This document shows positions 1-7,191 of a stretch of 9,124 nt of DNA, piece by piece. A model generated the notes under the pieces. It worked only from the letters and a program-made list of their open reading frames with translations. It was not told the origin of the DNA and made no database searches. Position 1 is the stretch's first letter, and each line of letters opens with the position of its first letter. The stretch comes from an uncultured Methanomassiliicoccaceae archaeon (GTDB lineage: Archaea > Thermoplasmatota > Thermoplasmata > Methanomassiliicoccales > Methanomethylophilaceae). The DNA is taken from assembly GCA_945492685.1 (NCBI GenBank), contig CALYUZ010000021.1, forward strand, positions 1-9,124. Reading direction: 5' to 3'. Made by a program: the position numbers and the translations under genes.

Positions 1-1884
1 CTCGGGGTCCTTCACGGGGAACAGCACCTCGACCCTGGCGAGAAGGTTGCGGGGCATCATGTCGGACGATCCCATGTACATCTCGGGGTTGCCGCCGTTC
101 TCGAAGTAGTAGATCCTGGAGTGCTCCAGGAACCTGTCCACGATGCTGGTGACCCTGATGTTCTCCGACACTCCGGGTATGCCGGGTCTGAGACAGCAGA
201 GTCCCCTGATGTTCAGGTCGATCTTCACGCCTGCGTTCGAGGCCTCGTAGAGGGTCGCGATTATATCGGAGTCGATGAGTCCGTTGGCTTTCATGGCGAT
301 GTATCCGGATCCGGTGCGTCTGCAGACTTCGATCTCTCTGTGGATCTTCTCGATGAGACTCTTCTTGAGGGTCAGGGGAGCCACCAAGAGCCTGTTGTAC
401 ATGCGGGGTCCGAAGTATCCGGTCAGAGCGTTGAACAGCTCGCCCACATCCTCGCCGATCTCCTGGTCGGCCGTCAGGAACGATATGTCCCCGTACTGCT
501 TGGCTGTGGATGTGTTGTAGTTCCCCGAGCTCATGTGGGTGTAGCGGACAAGCCTGTTGCCCTCGAGCCTGACCACCTGCAGCAGCTTCGAGTGCACCTT
601 CAGGTCCACGGGTCCGAACACCACGTGCACACCGATCGCCTCGAGCTGTCTCGCCCACAGGATGTTGTTGGTCTCGTCAAACTTGGCCCTGAGCTCCATC
701 AGGACGGAGACGGTCTTCCCGTTCTCCCTGGCACGCATCAGCGCGCGGATGATGGACGGGTCCTTTCCGATCCTGTACAGACAGATCTTGATGCTCTGCA
801 CCGCCGGGTCGTCCGCGGATGTGTTGATGAACCTGACGATCGTGCTGAAAGACTCGTAGGGGTGGAACAGGATCCAGTCCTTCCTCTTGATGGCGTCGTA
901 GATGTCCATGCCATCGGCGAGCTCCGGGGGCGTGTAGGGCTCGAAGGTCTTCTCCTTCAGCTTGGGATAGTCGAGGCCGACGATCTGCCACAGGTCCACC
1001 AGCATGATCGCGTCGGTGCTGTGGATCTGGACCGGCTGGAGCTTCAGGTTCCTGCCGAACAGGTTGACCATCTCCTGGGGCATGGTCTTCTCGACCACCA
1101 TCCTCACGGGGAATCCTATGTCCCTGTCCTCGATCGATTCCTCAACAGCGGACATGAAGTCGCAGGCCTCGTCGATCGTCACCTTGACGTCGGCATTGCG
1201 GGTGACCCTGAAGGTGTACGCACCCTCCACGTCGAATCCGGGGAAGAGGGAGTAGATGTGGTTCTCGATGATGTCCTCGAGCATCACGTAGACCTCGTCC
1301 CTTGATGATGGGATCCTGATGAATCTGGGCAGGACGCCCACAGGGACCTTCACCCTCGCGTACAGGTTGTCGCCGTCGGAATCCTTCAGCTTGACGGCTA
1401 TGTTCAGCGAGTTGTTCGAGATGAAGGGGAACGGATGGGACACGTCGAGCGCCAGAGGTGTGAGCAGGGGGTGGATCCTCTCCCTGTAGAACTCCGAGAC
1501 CCATGCGGTCTGGTCGGGGTTCAGGTCCTCCACGCGGGTGATCATTATGCCCTCCTCCGCGAGGTCCTGTTTCAGGAGTCCCCAGCATTCCCCGTACTGG
1601 TACACCAGGTGCTGGACGGTGCTGGAGACCTGCTCCATGAGGCCGTTGTAATTCACCGCGGAGTAGTCGGGTCCGGGTATGGGGGTCTTTTTGATGATCC
1701 CGGGGACCCTGATCATGAAGAACTCGTCCATGTTGCCGTAGCAGATGGCCAGGAACTTCACCCTCTCCAGGAGGGGGTTGGTCTTGTCCATGGCCTCCTC
1801 CAGGCAGCGGCGGTTGAACTCCAGCCAGGAGAGCTCCCTGTTGATGTAGTACTTCTCGTCGTAGAGGTCGGGGGTCTCAGTCAT
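1..1884 (-). CDS. ppk1: Polyphosphate kinase 1 (PPK1), C-terminus cut by window edge
   Basis: PPK1 reversibly transfers the terminal phosphate of ATP onto inorganic polyphosphate in the cytoplasm. The reading frame is open for 628 codons from the left edge to an ATG at 1882-1884. Near the N-terminus is the PPK1 hallmark INRELSWLEFNRRCLEEA. Further on come LFHPYESF (about 338-345) and KVHSKLLQVVR, whose His431 (codon 592-594) matches the autophosphorylated His of E. coli PPK1 (His435). The second phospholipase-D-like motif, EHSRIYYFENGG, carries His588 (codon 121-123). The His431-His588 spacing of 157 residues is the same as the 435-592 spacing known in E. coli, so the catalytic core is intact. 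E. coli PPK1 has 688 residues, so about 60 C-terminal residues lie outside the window. The start overlaps the hisD stop by 8 bases (ATGACTGA), which suggests co-transcription and coupled translation. The family call is very secure. Confidence 0.96.
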   Translation of the reverse strand, partial: MTETPDLYDEKYYINRELSWLEFNRRCLEEAMDKTNPLLERVKFLAICYGNMDEFFMIRVPGIIKKTPIPGPDYSAVNYNGLMEQVSSTVQHLVYQYGECWGLLKQDLAEEGIMITRVEDLNPDQTAWVSEFYRERIHPLLTPLALDVSHPFPFISNNSLNIAVKLKDSDGDNLYARVKVPVGVLPRFIRIPSSRDEVYVMLEDIIENHIYSLFPGFDVEGAYTFRVTRNADVKVTIDEACDFMSAVEESIEDRDIGFPVRMVVEKTMPQEMVNLFGRNLKLQPVQIHSTDAIMLVDLWQIVGLDYPKLKEKTFEPYTPPELADGMDIYDAIKRKDWILFHPYESFSTIVRFINTSADDPAVQSIKICLYRIGKDPSIIRALMRARENGKTVSVLMELRAKFDETNNILWARQLEAIGVHVVFGPVDLKVHSKLLQVVRLEGNRLVRYTHMSSGNYNTSTAKQYGDISFLTADQEIGEDVGELFNALTGYFGPRMYNRLLVAPLTLKKSLIEKIHREIEVCRRTGSGYIAMKANGLIDSDIIATLYEASNAGVKIDLNIRGLCCLRPGIPGVSENIRVTSIVDRFLEHSRIYYFENGGNPEMYMGSSDMMPRNLLARVEVLFPVKDPE

Positions 1885-3139
1885 CTGAATCCTCTGTCCT
1901 TCTGACCTTCACGGATTCGCAGTGGGCGTGGAGTCCCTCGGCGGTTGCAAGTGTCTCGATTGTGGGTGCTATGGCGGCGAGTCCGTCCTTCGAGAGATAC
2001 TGCACGGTGGAGGTCTTCATGAAGTGGGCAACGTTGAGTCCGGAGCAGGTCATGGCGTGACCAGCGGTGGGAAGGACGTGGTTGGTTCCAGATGCGTAAT
2101 CTCCAGCAGCCACGGGGGTGTAGGGTCCGACGAAGATCGATCCACCGTTCCTGACCTTGCCCAAGGCGTCGAGGGGGTCCCTGACCTGGATGGACAGGTG
2201 CTCGGGGGCGATGCCGTTCATGATCTCGATTGCGAGGTCCAGGTCCTCGGCGATGATGTATCCGGAGTTCTCCAGGGCCTTCTCGATGATCTCCTTCCTG
2301 GGAGCCTTCTCGATCATCTTCTCCATGTGCTCCCAGACCTTGTCGGGGAGGTCGGGGTCGCAGGTGACCATCAGGCATGCGGACGAGGGATCGTGCTCCG
2401 CCTGTGCTATGAGGTCGGATGCCACGAACTCGGGATCTGCCGAATCGTCTGCCAGGACGCCGATCTCGCTGGGTCCGGCGGGGAAGTCGATGTCCACCTT
2501 GTGGCGGAGCATCATCTTTGCAGAGGTGACGAAGACGTTGCCGGGTCCAACGATCTTCTGGACCGGCTCGATGCTCTCGGTTCCGAGGGCCATGGCTGCG
2601 ATGGCCTGGGCTCCTCCGCTCTTGTAGATCTCGTCGACACCAGCTATGTCCGCGGCGACGAGGGTGATGGGGTTGATGGGTGCGGGGGTGCACATGATGA
2701 CCTCGTCGACTCCCGCGACCCTGGCGGGAATGACGGTCATGAGCACGGTGCTGGGGTACGATGCGCGTCCGCCGGGGATGTAGCATCCGACCCTCTCCAG
2801 GGGAGTGGTCTTCACACCGAGGGTGATCCCGGGTTCGACTTCGGAAAGCCAGAGTCCTGCGGGCTTCTGCATCTCGTGGAAACGCTGGATGTTGTAAGCG
2901 GCGTTCTCGAGCTCCTCGACTATCTCGGCGGAGACCTTCTCGTATGCCTCCTCGATCTCGTCCCTCGTCACGACGACGGATTTGAGATCAACCTTGTCGA
3001 ACTTCTTGGCAAGGTCGATGAGGGCCTTGTCGCCCTGTTCTACGACCATGTCCACGATGCCCTTGACGGTGTCGTTGACCTGGTCCACCTTGGATTCACG
3101 GTTCTTCGACCAGAAATCTTCGCTGACCTGTTTCCACAT
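1877..3139 (-). CDS. hisD: Histidinol dehydrogenase (HisD)
   Basis: HisD catalyses the last two steps of histidine synthesis, oxidising L-histidinol to L-histidine with two NAD+ in the cytosol. The 420-residue product has the usual family length (about 430). Visible motifs in order are ERVGCYIPGGRASYPS (115-130), KIVGPGN (195-201), DFPAGPSEIGVLAD (218-231), DLIAQAEHD (242-250), GIAPEHLSI (309-317), GDYASGTNHVLPTAG (346-360) and a C-terminal EGLHAHCESVKVRR. By homology the zinc ligands are Gln246, His249, Asp347 and His406, and the catalytic pair is Glu313-His314; all are present. The start is ATG at 3137-3139, giving MWKQVSEDF. No clear Shine-Dalgarno precedes it, but a TATA-like box lies about 28 bases upstream, so the message may be nearly leaderless. 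It is the first gene of a unit with ppk1. No other his gene is visible, so the pathway genes are probably scattered in this genome. Confidence 0.97.
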   Translation of the reverse strand: MWKQVSEDFWSKNRESKVDQVNDTVKGIVDMVVEQGDKALIDLAKKFDKVDLKSVVVTRDEIEEAYEKVSAEIVEELENAAYNIQRFHEMQKPAGLWLSEVEPGITLGVKTTPLERVGCYIPGGRASYPSTVLMTVIPARVAGVDEVIMCTPAPINPITLVAADIAGVDEIYKSGGAQAIAAMALGTESIEPVQKIVGPGNVFVTSAKMMLRHKVDIDFPAGPSEIGVLADDSADPEFVASDLIAQAEHDPSSACLMVTCDPDLPDKVWEHMEKMIEKAPRKEIIEKALENSGYIIAEDLDLAIEIMNGIAPEHLSIQVRDPLDALGKVRNGGSIFVGPYTPVAAGDYASGTNHVLPTAGHAMTCSGLNVAHFMKTSTVQYLSKDGLAAIAPTIETLATAEGLHAHCESVKVRRTEDSDD

Positions 3140-3164
3140 GGGAATCTTTTACGCAAAGGACATT

Positions 3165-3170
3165 CTTATA
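3165..3170 (-). promoter_or_regulatory. Candidate TATA box for hisD-ppk1
   Basis: Read on the minus strand this is TATAAG in the context GCTATAAGAATG. Its centre lies about 26-28 bases before the hisD ATG, which predicts a transcription start within a few bases of the start codon, that is, a leaderless or very short-leader mRNA. A second AT-rich patch at 3196-3213 could instead give a leader of about 45 bases. Assigned by position and sequence only. Confidence 0.45.
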
Positions 3171-3203
3171 GCATTTGGTAGTGCTCTCTATTGTTCTATA
3201 TCA

Positions 3204-3255
3204 TGTATATATGGAGAAGGGCGAATGGGTTCCCCGCCCGTTTCTGTATGTATGG
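3204..3255. repeat. Pair of 11-base direct repeats in the hisD/trkA intergenic region
   Basis: TGTATATATGG at 3204-3214 recurs as TGTATGTATGG at 3245-3255, with 10 of 11 bases identical and start points 41 bases apart (close to four helical turns). Between them GGGCG (3219-3223) can pair with CGCCC (3235-3239) across an 11-base loop. The copies could be operator half-sites for a regulator serving hisD, trkA or both; the first also reads as a TATA-like element in both directions. With so short a repeat, chance is a real alternative. The rest of the 226-base intergenic region (3140-3365) shows no RNA gene or supported small ORF. Confidence 0.35.
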
Positions 3256-3332
3256 GTGTCCGAAATAATGAATTCCGCACCCAAGTGGGTCAGAGGGTCG
3301 CATTATTATCGCCGTTAAGTTGCGATATCCCC

Positions 3333-3359
3333 TTATACCCCTTCGACACCTATCAAGGA
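3333..3359 (+). promoter_or_regulatory. Candidate trkA promoter and ribosome binding site
   Basis: TTATAC at 3333-3338 is a TATA-like element centred about 30 bases before the trkA ATG, predicting transcription starting near 3361. AAGGA at 3355-3359 is a Shine-Dalgarno-like run six bases before that ATG. If the TATA at 3333 is used, the AAGGA would lie outside the mRNA. The upstream ATTATTAT patch near 3302-3309 would put the start near 3331 and include it. The sequence cannot decide between the two. Confidence 0.4.
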
Positions 3360-3365
3360 CGGTCC

Positions 3366-4733
3366 ATGAAAGTCATAATAGTCGGAGCGGGCGACGTCGG
3401 TTACGTTGCCGCCGAGACAATCTGCACGGTCCACGATGTGCTCATCATCGAGAAGGATGGTGATGTCGCCGAGATCGTGAAGTCCCGTCTCAACGTCTCC
3501 GTCCTCCACGAGGATGGGACCAATCCGGTCATCCTGTCGCATGCCATCGAAATGCATCATGCCGAGATCATCATCTCCACGTTGCACAGGGACGATTCCA
3601 ATCTCTTCATATGCATGATGGCGAAGCGGTTCAATCCCGAGATACGCACCATCGCATCCATCACCAATCCGGATTACATGATCGCCACCACCGACCAGGG
3701 ATTCGTCGGGGTCGATGTCATCGTTTCGCCGGAGATCATCACCGCCGAGAAGATGTACTATCTGGCTGTGGTCGAGAACCTCGTAGCTTCCGAGTATATG
3801 GGATCCGATCTCGAACTTTGCCTCGCCATATTCTCCGTCGAATCCTACAACAGGATCAGCGGACAGATCGTCATGAACATAGACACCCAGGGCCAGTTCA
3901 CCATTTTCGGGATCTACAGGGATGGCGGTCTCCTCCTCTCCGTGGACACCATGGAGATACATCCCGGCGATAGGATATGCGTCGTCGGAAGCAGGGACGG
4001 TATCTACCGTTTCAACGAGATCGTCGGGGTCGACGACATGTCCAGGGAGTTCGTCATCCTGGGCGGATCGATCGTCGGGAGGAACCTTGCGAGGCTCCTG
4101 TCCCAGGACCCCAAGAAGAGGTACGTCAAGATCATCGACAGGAATCCGGAGCAGTGCAGGGAGCTCTCCAAGTCCCTGACCGGTGTCGTGGTCATCAACT
4201 CGGATTTCACCGAGCCGGATGTGCAGATGATGGAGAATGTCTTCAAGGCGGATTGCACCATCTCCACCTCCCGTCTCGACGACACCAACCTTCTGATGTG
4301 CATGTCGGCACAGAAGTTCAATGCCCGCAAGGTCATCTCCAGGTACTTCAAGAAGGAGTACGAGGATATCTTCAAGTTCACGGGATTGGAGTGCATCATC
4401 GGTTACGACAAGATCGTCTCCAACGAGATCACGAAATGCACCATCTCCAACGACATGGTCATCCTGAGGATGAGGTCCCACAACGAGGTCTTCTTCAACC
4501 ATACCGTGGACGGCGATTCGAAGCTCCTCAACAGGTACTACGGCGACCTCCACATCCCGGACGGTATCAGGATAGTCGCCCTGATCAGGGAGGATGGGAA
4601 CGAGTCCCTCACGATCTATCCACGCATGGACACCAGGATCTGCGAGGGTGACAGGGTCATCGTCTTCACCAACCTGACGAAGGAGTCCGATCTGGCCAGG
4701 GTGTTCGGCAAGAACGTGGCCGTGGAGCTGTGA
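3366..4733 (+). CDS. trkA: Trk potassium uptake regulatory subunit TrkA (two RCK units)
   Basis: TrkA is the cytosolic NAD(H)/nucleotide-binding subunit that gates the TrkH potassium channel at the inner face of the membrane. The 455-residue product has the normal length for the tandem TrkA type. Unit 1 is a Rossmann RCK_N domain starting at MKVIIVGAGDVGYVAAETI (GAGDVG 7-12, Glu29 at the end of strand 2, HEDGTNP 48-54), followed by RCK_C (about 140-222) ending in IHPGDRICVVGSRD. Unit 2 restarts at REFVILGGSIVGRNLARLL (GGSIVG 233-238, KIIDRN with Asp258, NSDFTEPD 278-285) and ends with a second RCK_C (about 365-455, ICEGDRVIVFTN). The start is ATG 3366: the frame stays open further upstream, but only this Met begins the Rossmann strand, as is usual for TrkA, and AAGGA lies six bases before it. 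It overlaps trkH by four bases, confirming that the two are one transport unit. Confidence 0.96.
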   Translation: MKVIIVGAGDVGYVAAETICTVHDVLIIEKDGDVAEIVKSRLNVSVLHEDGTNPVILSHAIEMHHAEIIISTLHRDDSNLFICMMAKRFNPEIRTIASITNPDYMIATTDQGFVGVDVIVSPEIITAEKMYYLAVVENLVASEYMGSDLELCLAIFSVESYNRISGQIVMNIDTQGQFTIFGIYRDGGLLLSVDTMEIHPGDRICVVGSRDGIYRFNEIVGVDDMSREFVILGGSIVGRNLARLLSQDPKKRYVKIIDRNPEQCRELSKSLTGVVVINSDFTEPDVQMMENVFKADCTISTSRLDDTNLLMCMSAQKFNARKVISRYFKKEYEDIFKFTGLECIIGYDKIVSNEITKCTISNDMVILRMRSHNEVFFNHTVDGDSKLLNRYYGDLHIPDGIRIVALIREDGNESLTIYPRMDTRICEGDRVIVFTNLTKESDLARVFGKNVAVEL

Positions 4734-6271
4734 TAGGCTTGGCCGGCAGCAGTTGGATGGACAGATTCTCCAGATGGGAGAGCACCACGGTGAAGATCCT
4801 CGGTGCGGTCGAGATCCTGTTCGCCTTCATCCTGCTGTTCCCGCTGTTCGTGTCGCTGTACTACGGCGAGGATCCAACTCCGTTCTGGACAATCATCCCA
4901 TTCCTGTTCCTGATAGGTTCCCTTCAGTTCCTGCTCTTCAGGGAGTCCAAGAACTTCCGTGCTGTGAACGGACTACTTATGGTCGCCCTGGTGTGGCTCC
5001 TGGTGTTCATCCTGGGGATGTATCCGTATGTCGTAGCAGGCATGAATCCCCTGGATGCCCTTTTCGAATCAGTGAGCGGTCTCACGACCACCGGTGCCAC
5101 CATCATGGCAGACATCGAGTCCTGGCCCAACGGGATCCTGGTATGGAGGTCCATGAGCCAGTGGGTCGGAGGTATAGCCGTCCTTATCATCTTCATGTAC
5201 ATCCTGCCGATGTTCGGCGTGGGACGCAGCATCTTCGCCAATGAGCTGGCCGGTTCAGGTTCGTCCGACTACTCTGTGAGGATGAAGAACGCCGCGAAAT
5301 CCTTCATCATCGTCTATTCCATCCTCACCGCCATCGACTACATCCTCCTTCTCCTGTGCGGACTATCCTTTATTGATGCCACCTGTCTCGCGTTCACCAC
5401 CATCTCCACCGGCGGTCTGATGTGCAGGAACGACAGCCTGGTAGGGTTCTCCGACCTTGTGCAGATGATCACCATCGTCTTCATGTTCCTGGGCGGAGTC
5501 AACTTCTATCTGCACTACAGGTCGTTCTACAGGCGTGCCAAGAAGGTCTATCGCAGCAATTCCGAGTTCAAATACCTCACATTGTGGTTCGTGGGCATCT
5601 CCGTGATCGTTTTCCTGATGATCCTGGCCAAGGTGTCGAACCTCAGTCTCCTGGAACCATACGACTACTTCGCTCTCTTCAAGGACGTCCTGTTCACAAC
5701 CGTCTCCCTTGGTACCACCACCGGATTCTACGTCACAGACTACTGCACCTTCCCGGACCAGTGCATCATCCTGCTGATGATAGTCGCGTTCATCGGTGCA
5801 TCGTCCGGTTCCACCAGCGGAGGAGTGAAGTTCGGAAGGCTGAGGATAATCTACGAGTTCATCAAGAACTCCCTGGCCAAGACGCTCCACCCCAATGCGG
5901 TCACAGCGGTCAAGGTCGACGGGGAGAACGTGGACGATTCCTCCGTGTTCGCCGCCCTGGCCATATTCATGATGTACGTTGTGACGCTCGTCGTGGGTGC
6001 GGTGCTGATCTCCATGTTCGGCATCCACTTCGTCGATGCGTTCGGTCTGTCCATCGCATCCGTCGCCAACGGAGGTCTGGGATTCCAGAACTACGGCCCC
6101 ACCGCCAGCTTCGCCGATCTGATGCCGCCGATCAAGATGATAATGATCGCCCTCATGTGGGTCGGTCGTCTGGAGATCATGATCGCCCTGGTGTACTTCA
6201 CACCGTCCTTCTGGCGTGAGATGATGCTCAACCACAGGGCGAAGAAAAGGGAGAAGGAGTTTAGGGACTGA
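4730..6271 (+). CDS. trkH: Trk potassium uptake channel subunit TrkH
   Basis: Membrane subunit of the Trk system, passing K+ through a pore built from four M1-P-M2 units. The 513-residue product is strongly hydrophobic with around ten or more membrane segments. The four selectivity-filter loops are visible in order: ESVSGLTTTGAT (113-124), AFTTISTGGLM (221-231), FTTVSLGTTTGFYVTD (322-337) and LSIASVANGGLGF (440-452). The conserved intramembrane loop after M2 of unit 3 is GASSGSTSGGVKFGRLR (356-372), and the C-terminus has the family signature MWVGRLEIMIALVYFTPSFW (476-495). The chosen start is GTG 4730, which overlaps the trkA stop as GTGA and implies coupled translation; an in-frame ATG at 4757 (residue 10, MDRFSRWES) is a good alternative, since residues 1-9 are not a recognisable family feature. 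Neither start has a strong Shine-Dalgarno. The gene ends four bases from a convergent gene. Confidence 0.96.
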   Translation: MIGLAGSSWMDRFSRWESTTVKILGAVEILFAFILLFPLFVSLYYGEDPTPFWTIIPFLFLIGSLQFLLFRESKNFRAVNGLLMVALVWLLVFILGMYPYVVAGMNPLDALFESVSGLTTTGATIMADIESWPNGILVWRSMSQWVGGIAVLIIFMYILPMFGVGRSIFANELAGSGSSDYSVRMKNAAKSFIIVYSILTAIDYILLLLCGLSFIDATCLAFTTISTGGLMCRNDSLVGFSDLVQMITIVFMFLGGVNFYLHYRSFYRRAKKVYRSNSEFKYLTLWFVGISVIVFLMILAKVSNLSLLEPYDYFALFKDVLFTTVSLGTTTGFYVTDYCTFPDQCIILLMIVAFIGASSGSTSGGVKFGRLRIIYEFIKNSLAKTLHPNAVTAVKVDGENVDDSSVFAALAIFMMYVVTLVVGAVLISMFGIHFVDAFGLSIASVANGGLGFQNYGPTASFADLMPPIKMIMIALMWVGRLEIMIALVYFTPSFWREMMLNHRAKKREKEFRD

Positions 6272-6275
6272 ACGG

Positions 6276-7112
6276 TCAGTTGCCGTCGTCGCAGTATCCG
6301 ATGATGTTCAGGGCCGCCTTGTTCCCGGGTGAGGTCTCGTTGATGGCTCCGGCGACGATGCGGGCCTTGTCGTACTCGCCCTTCTGAGCCAGACATATTC
6401 CGAGGGTCTCCATCGCACCGATGTGCTTGTTGTCCATCTGGACCGCCCTGGTGGCATATCCTCCTGCGGCTTTCACGTTTCCTAGGACCCTCATGACATA
6501 CGCGGCGATCGCATTGGCATCGGCGGTCTTGTCCTTGAGGACCATACGGGCGTACTTCATCGCGTCCTTTTCGCGTCCTCCCAAGATGAGGGTGGAGACA
6601 TAGCATCTCATGACCTCGTACTCCTTGGGGAATCCGGCGAGAAGTTCCGTTGCGGTGTTGATTGCCATGGCATGCTCCCCCAGGGCGCTCTGGATCTCTG
6701 CGAGCATTATCTTGTCGCCGACGGTGGGGTTGACGATCTTCCCCGTGAGATCCAGGGCCATCTCATACTCCTCCAGGTCGGTGAGGCAGAGTGCGGACAT
6801 CCTGATGATGGAGTCGTTCTGCTCCATGGTCTTGAGGATATCATATGCCTGCATGGGGTAGTCCAGTCCCCTGAGGGCACCCGCGATCTCGATCCTTCCC
6901 TGTGTGTCGTCACCCAGGTTCTCCATGATCTTCTTCAGGAGCTCGGTCATCGTGGCGCTGTCGTTGACCACCTTGCGCAGTGACATGCACTTGATGAGTG
7001 TGAACGAATCGTTGGTGGCATCCGCGATCGCCATGACCTTGGGTCCCACTTCCGATGTGTGGCCGGCAGCCATGTCCGACCTGATTGCATTGAATGCCGC
7101 TTCTATGTCCAT
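6276..7112 (-). CDS. TPR-like helical-repeat protein of unknown function
   Basis: A soluble, all-helical protein of 278 residues with no signal peptide or membrane segment. The C-terminal two thirds read as degenerate tetratricopeptide repeats: paired helices around QAYDILKTME, EMALDLTGKIV, AMAINTATELLAGFP, DAMKYARMVLKD and YATRAVQMDN, and a good final repeat (about 230-263) running from HIGAMETLGICLAQKGEY into DKARIVAGAINETSPGN. The N-terminal 60 residues are helical without a clear repeat. TPRs bind other proteins, but no partner or function can be named. The ATG at 7110-7112 (MDIEAAFNAIRSD) is preferred because it lies about 30 bases from the predicted transcription start; a GTG at 7131-7133 would add seven residues (MVGHFGA) and leave almost no leader. 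It is divergent from the AriA-like gene with a shared promoter region, and convergent with trkH with only four bases between the ends, so no separate terminator fits there. Confidence 0.85.
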   Translation of the reverse strand: MDIEAAFNAIRSDMAAGHTSEVGPKVMAIADATNDSFTLIKCMSLRKVVNDSATMTELLKKIMENLGDDTQGRIEIAGALRGLDYPMQAYDILKTMEQNDSIIRMSALCLTDLEEYEMALDLTGKIVNPTVGDKIMLAEIQSALGEHAMAINTATELLAGFPKEYEVMRCYVSTLILGGREKDAMKYARMVLKDKTADANAIAAYVMRVLGNVKAAGGYATRAVQMDNKHIGAMETLGICLAQKGEYDKARIVAGAINETSPGNKAALNIIGYCDDGN

Positions 7113-7135
7113 GGCACCGAAATGTCCGACCACTC

Positions 7136-7141
7136 TATAAA
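7136..7141 (+). promoter_or_regulatory. Candidate TATA box for the AriA/AriB-like operon
   Basis: TATAAA in the context CTATAAAC is an archaeal TATA consensus match. Its centre predicts a transcription start near 7162-7168, giving a leader of about 25-30 bases before the ATG at 7192. Any TFB-recognition element just upstream would overlap the possible GTG start of the divergent TPR gene. Confidence 0.55.
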
Positions 7142-7151
7142 CCGTAACGGT
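7141..7151. repeat. 11-base palindrome between divergent TATA boxes
   Basis: ACCGTAACGGT is a perfect inverted repeat: two 5-base arms, ACCGT and ACGGT, around one central A. It sits immediately after the plus-strand TATA box and at the predicted start-site region of the minus-strand gene, which is where an archaeal repressor would block both promoters. It could be an operator for a dimeric regulator, but no regulator gene is next to it and the motif is short. Confidence 0.4.
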
Positions 7152-7165
7152 CCGGGCGCATCCGC

Positions 7166-7171
7166 TTTATA
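7166..7171 (-). promoter_or_regulatory. Candidate TATA box for the TPR-protein gene
   Basis: On the minus strand this reads TATAAA in the context CTATAAAG, nearly the mirror image of the plus-strand box 30 bases away. It predicts a transcription start near 7141-7146, giving a leader of about 30 bases to the ATG at 7112 and favouring that start over the GTG at 7133. Confidence 0.5.
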
Positions 7172-7191
7172 GAATCAGACCCATCTCCAGT

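Noticed and set aside
121..1305. 394-residue open frame on the plus strand
   Set aside because: It is the mirror of ppk1, whose PPK1 motifs and catalytic His spacing are unmistakable. The product is low-complexity (rich in V, D, L, H), typical of antisense reading of GC-rich codons.
1922..3181. 419-residue open frame antisense to hisD
   Set aside because: No recognisable domain; it covers hisD exactly, and hisD has all active-site residues. Long antisense frames are expected with this codon bias.
3219..3239. GGGCG/CGCCC stem as a terminator
   Set aside because: The stem is only five pairs with an 11-base loop, no T-run follows, and no gene ends there; both neighbouring genes start from this region.
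2982..3365. N-terminal extension of trkA by 128 codons
   Set aside because: The frame happens to be open through the intergenic region and into antisense hisD, but the Rossmann fold of TrkA begins exactly at MKVIIVGAGDVG (3366), after a Shine-Dalgarno-like AAGGA.
3333..4553. 406-residue open frame antisense to trkA
   Set aside because: Composition is dominated by D, V, G and H with no motif; it mirrors the two RCK units of TrkA.
5363..6235. 290-residue open frame antisense to trkH
   Set aside because: Extremely rich in H, D, Q and E, the reverse of membrane-segment codons; no domain.
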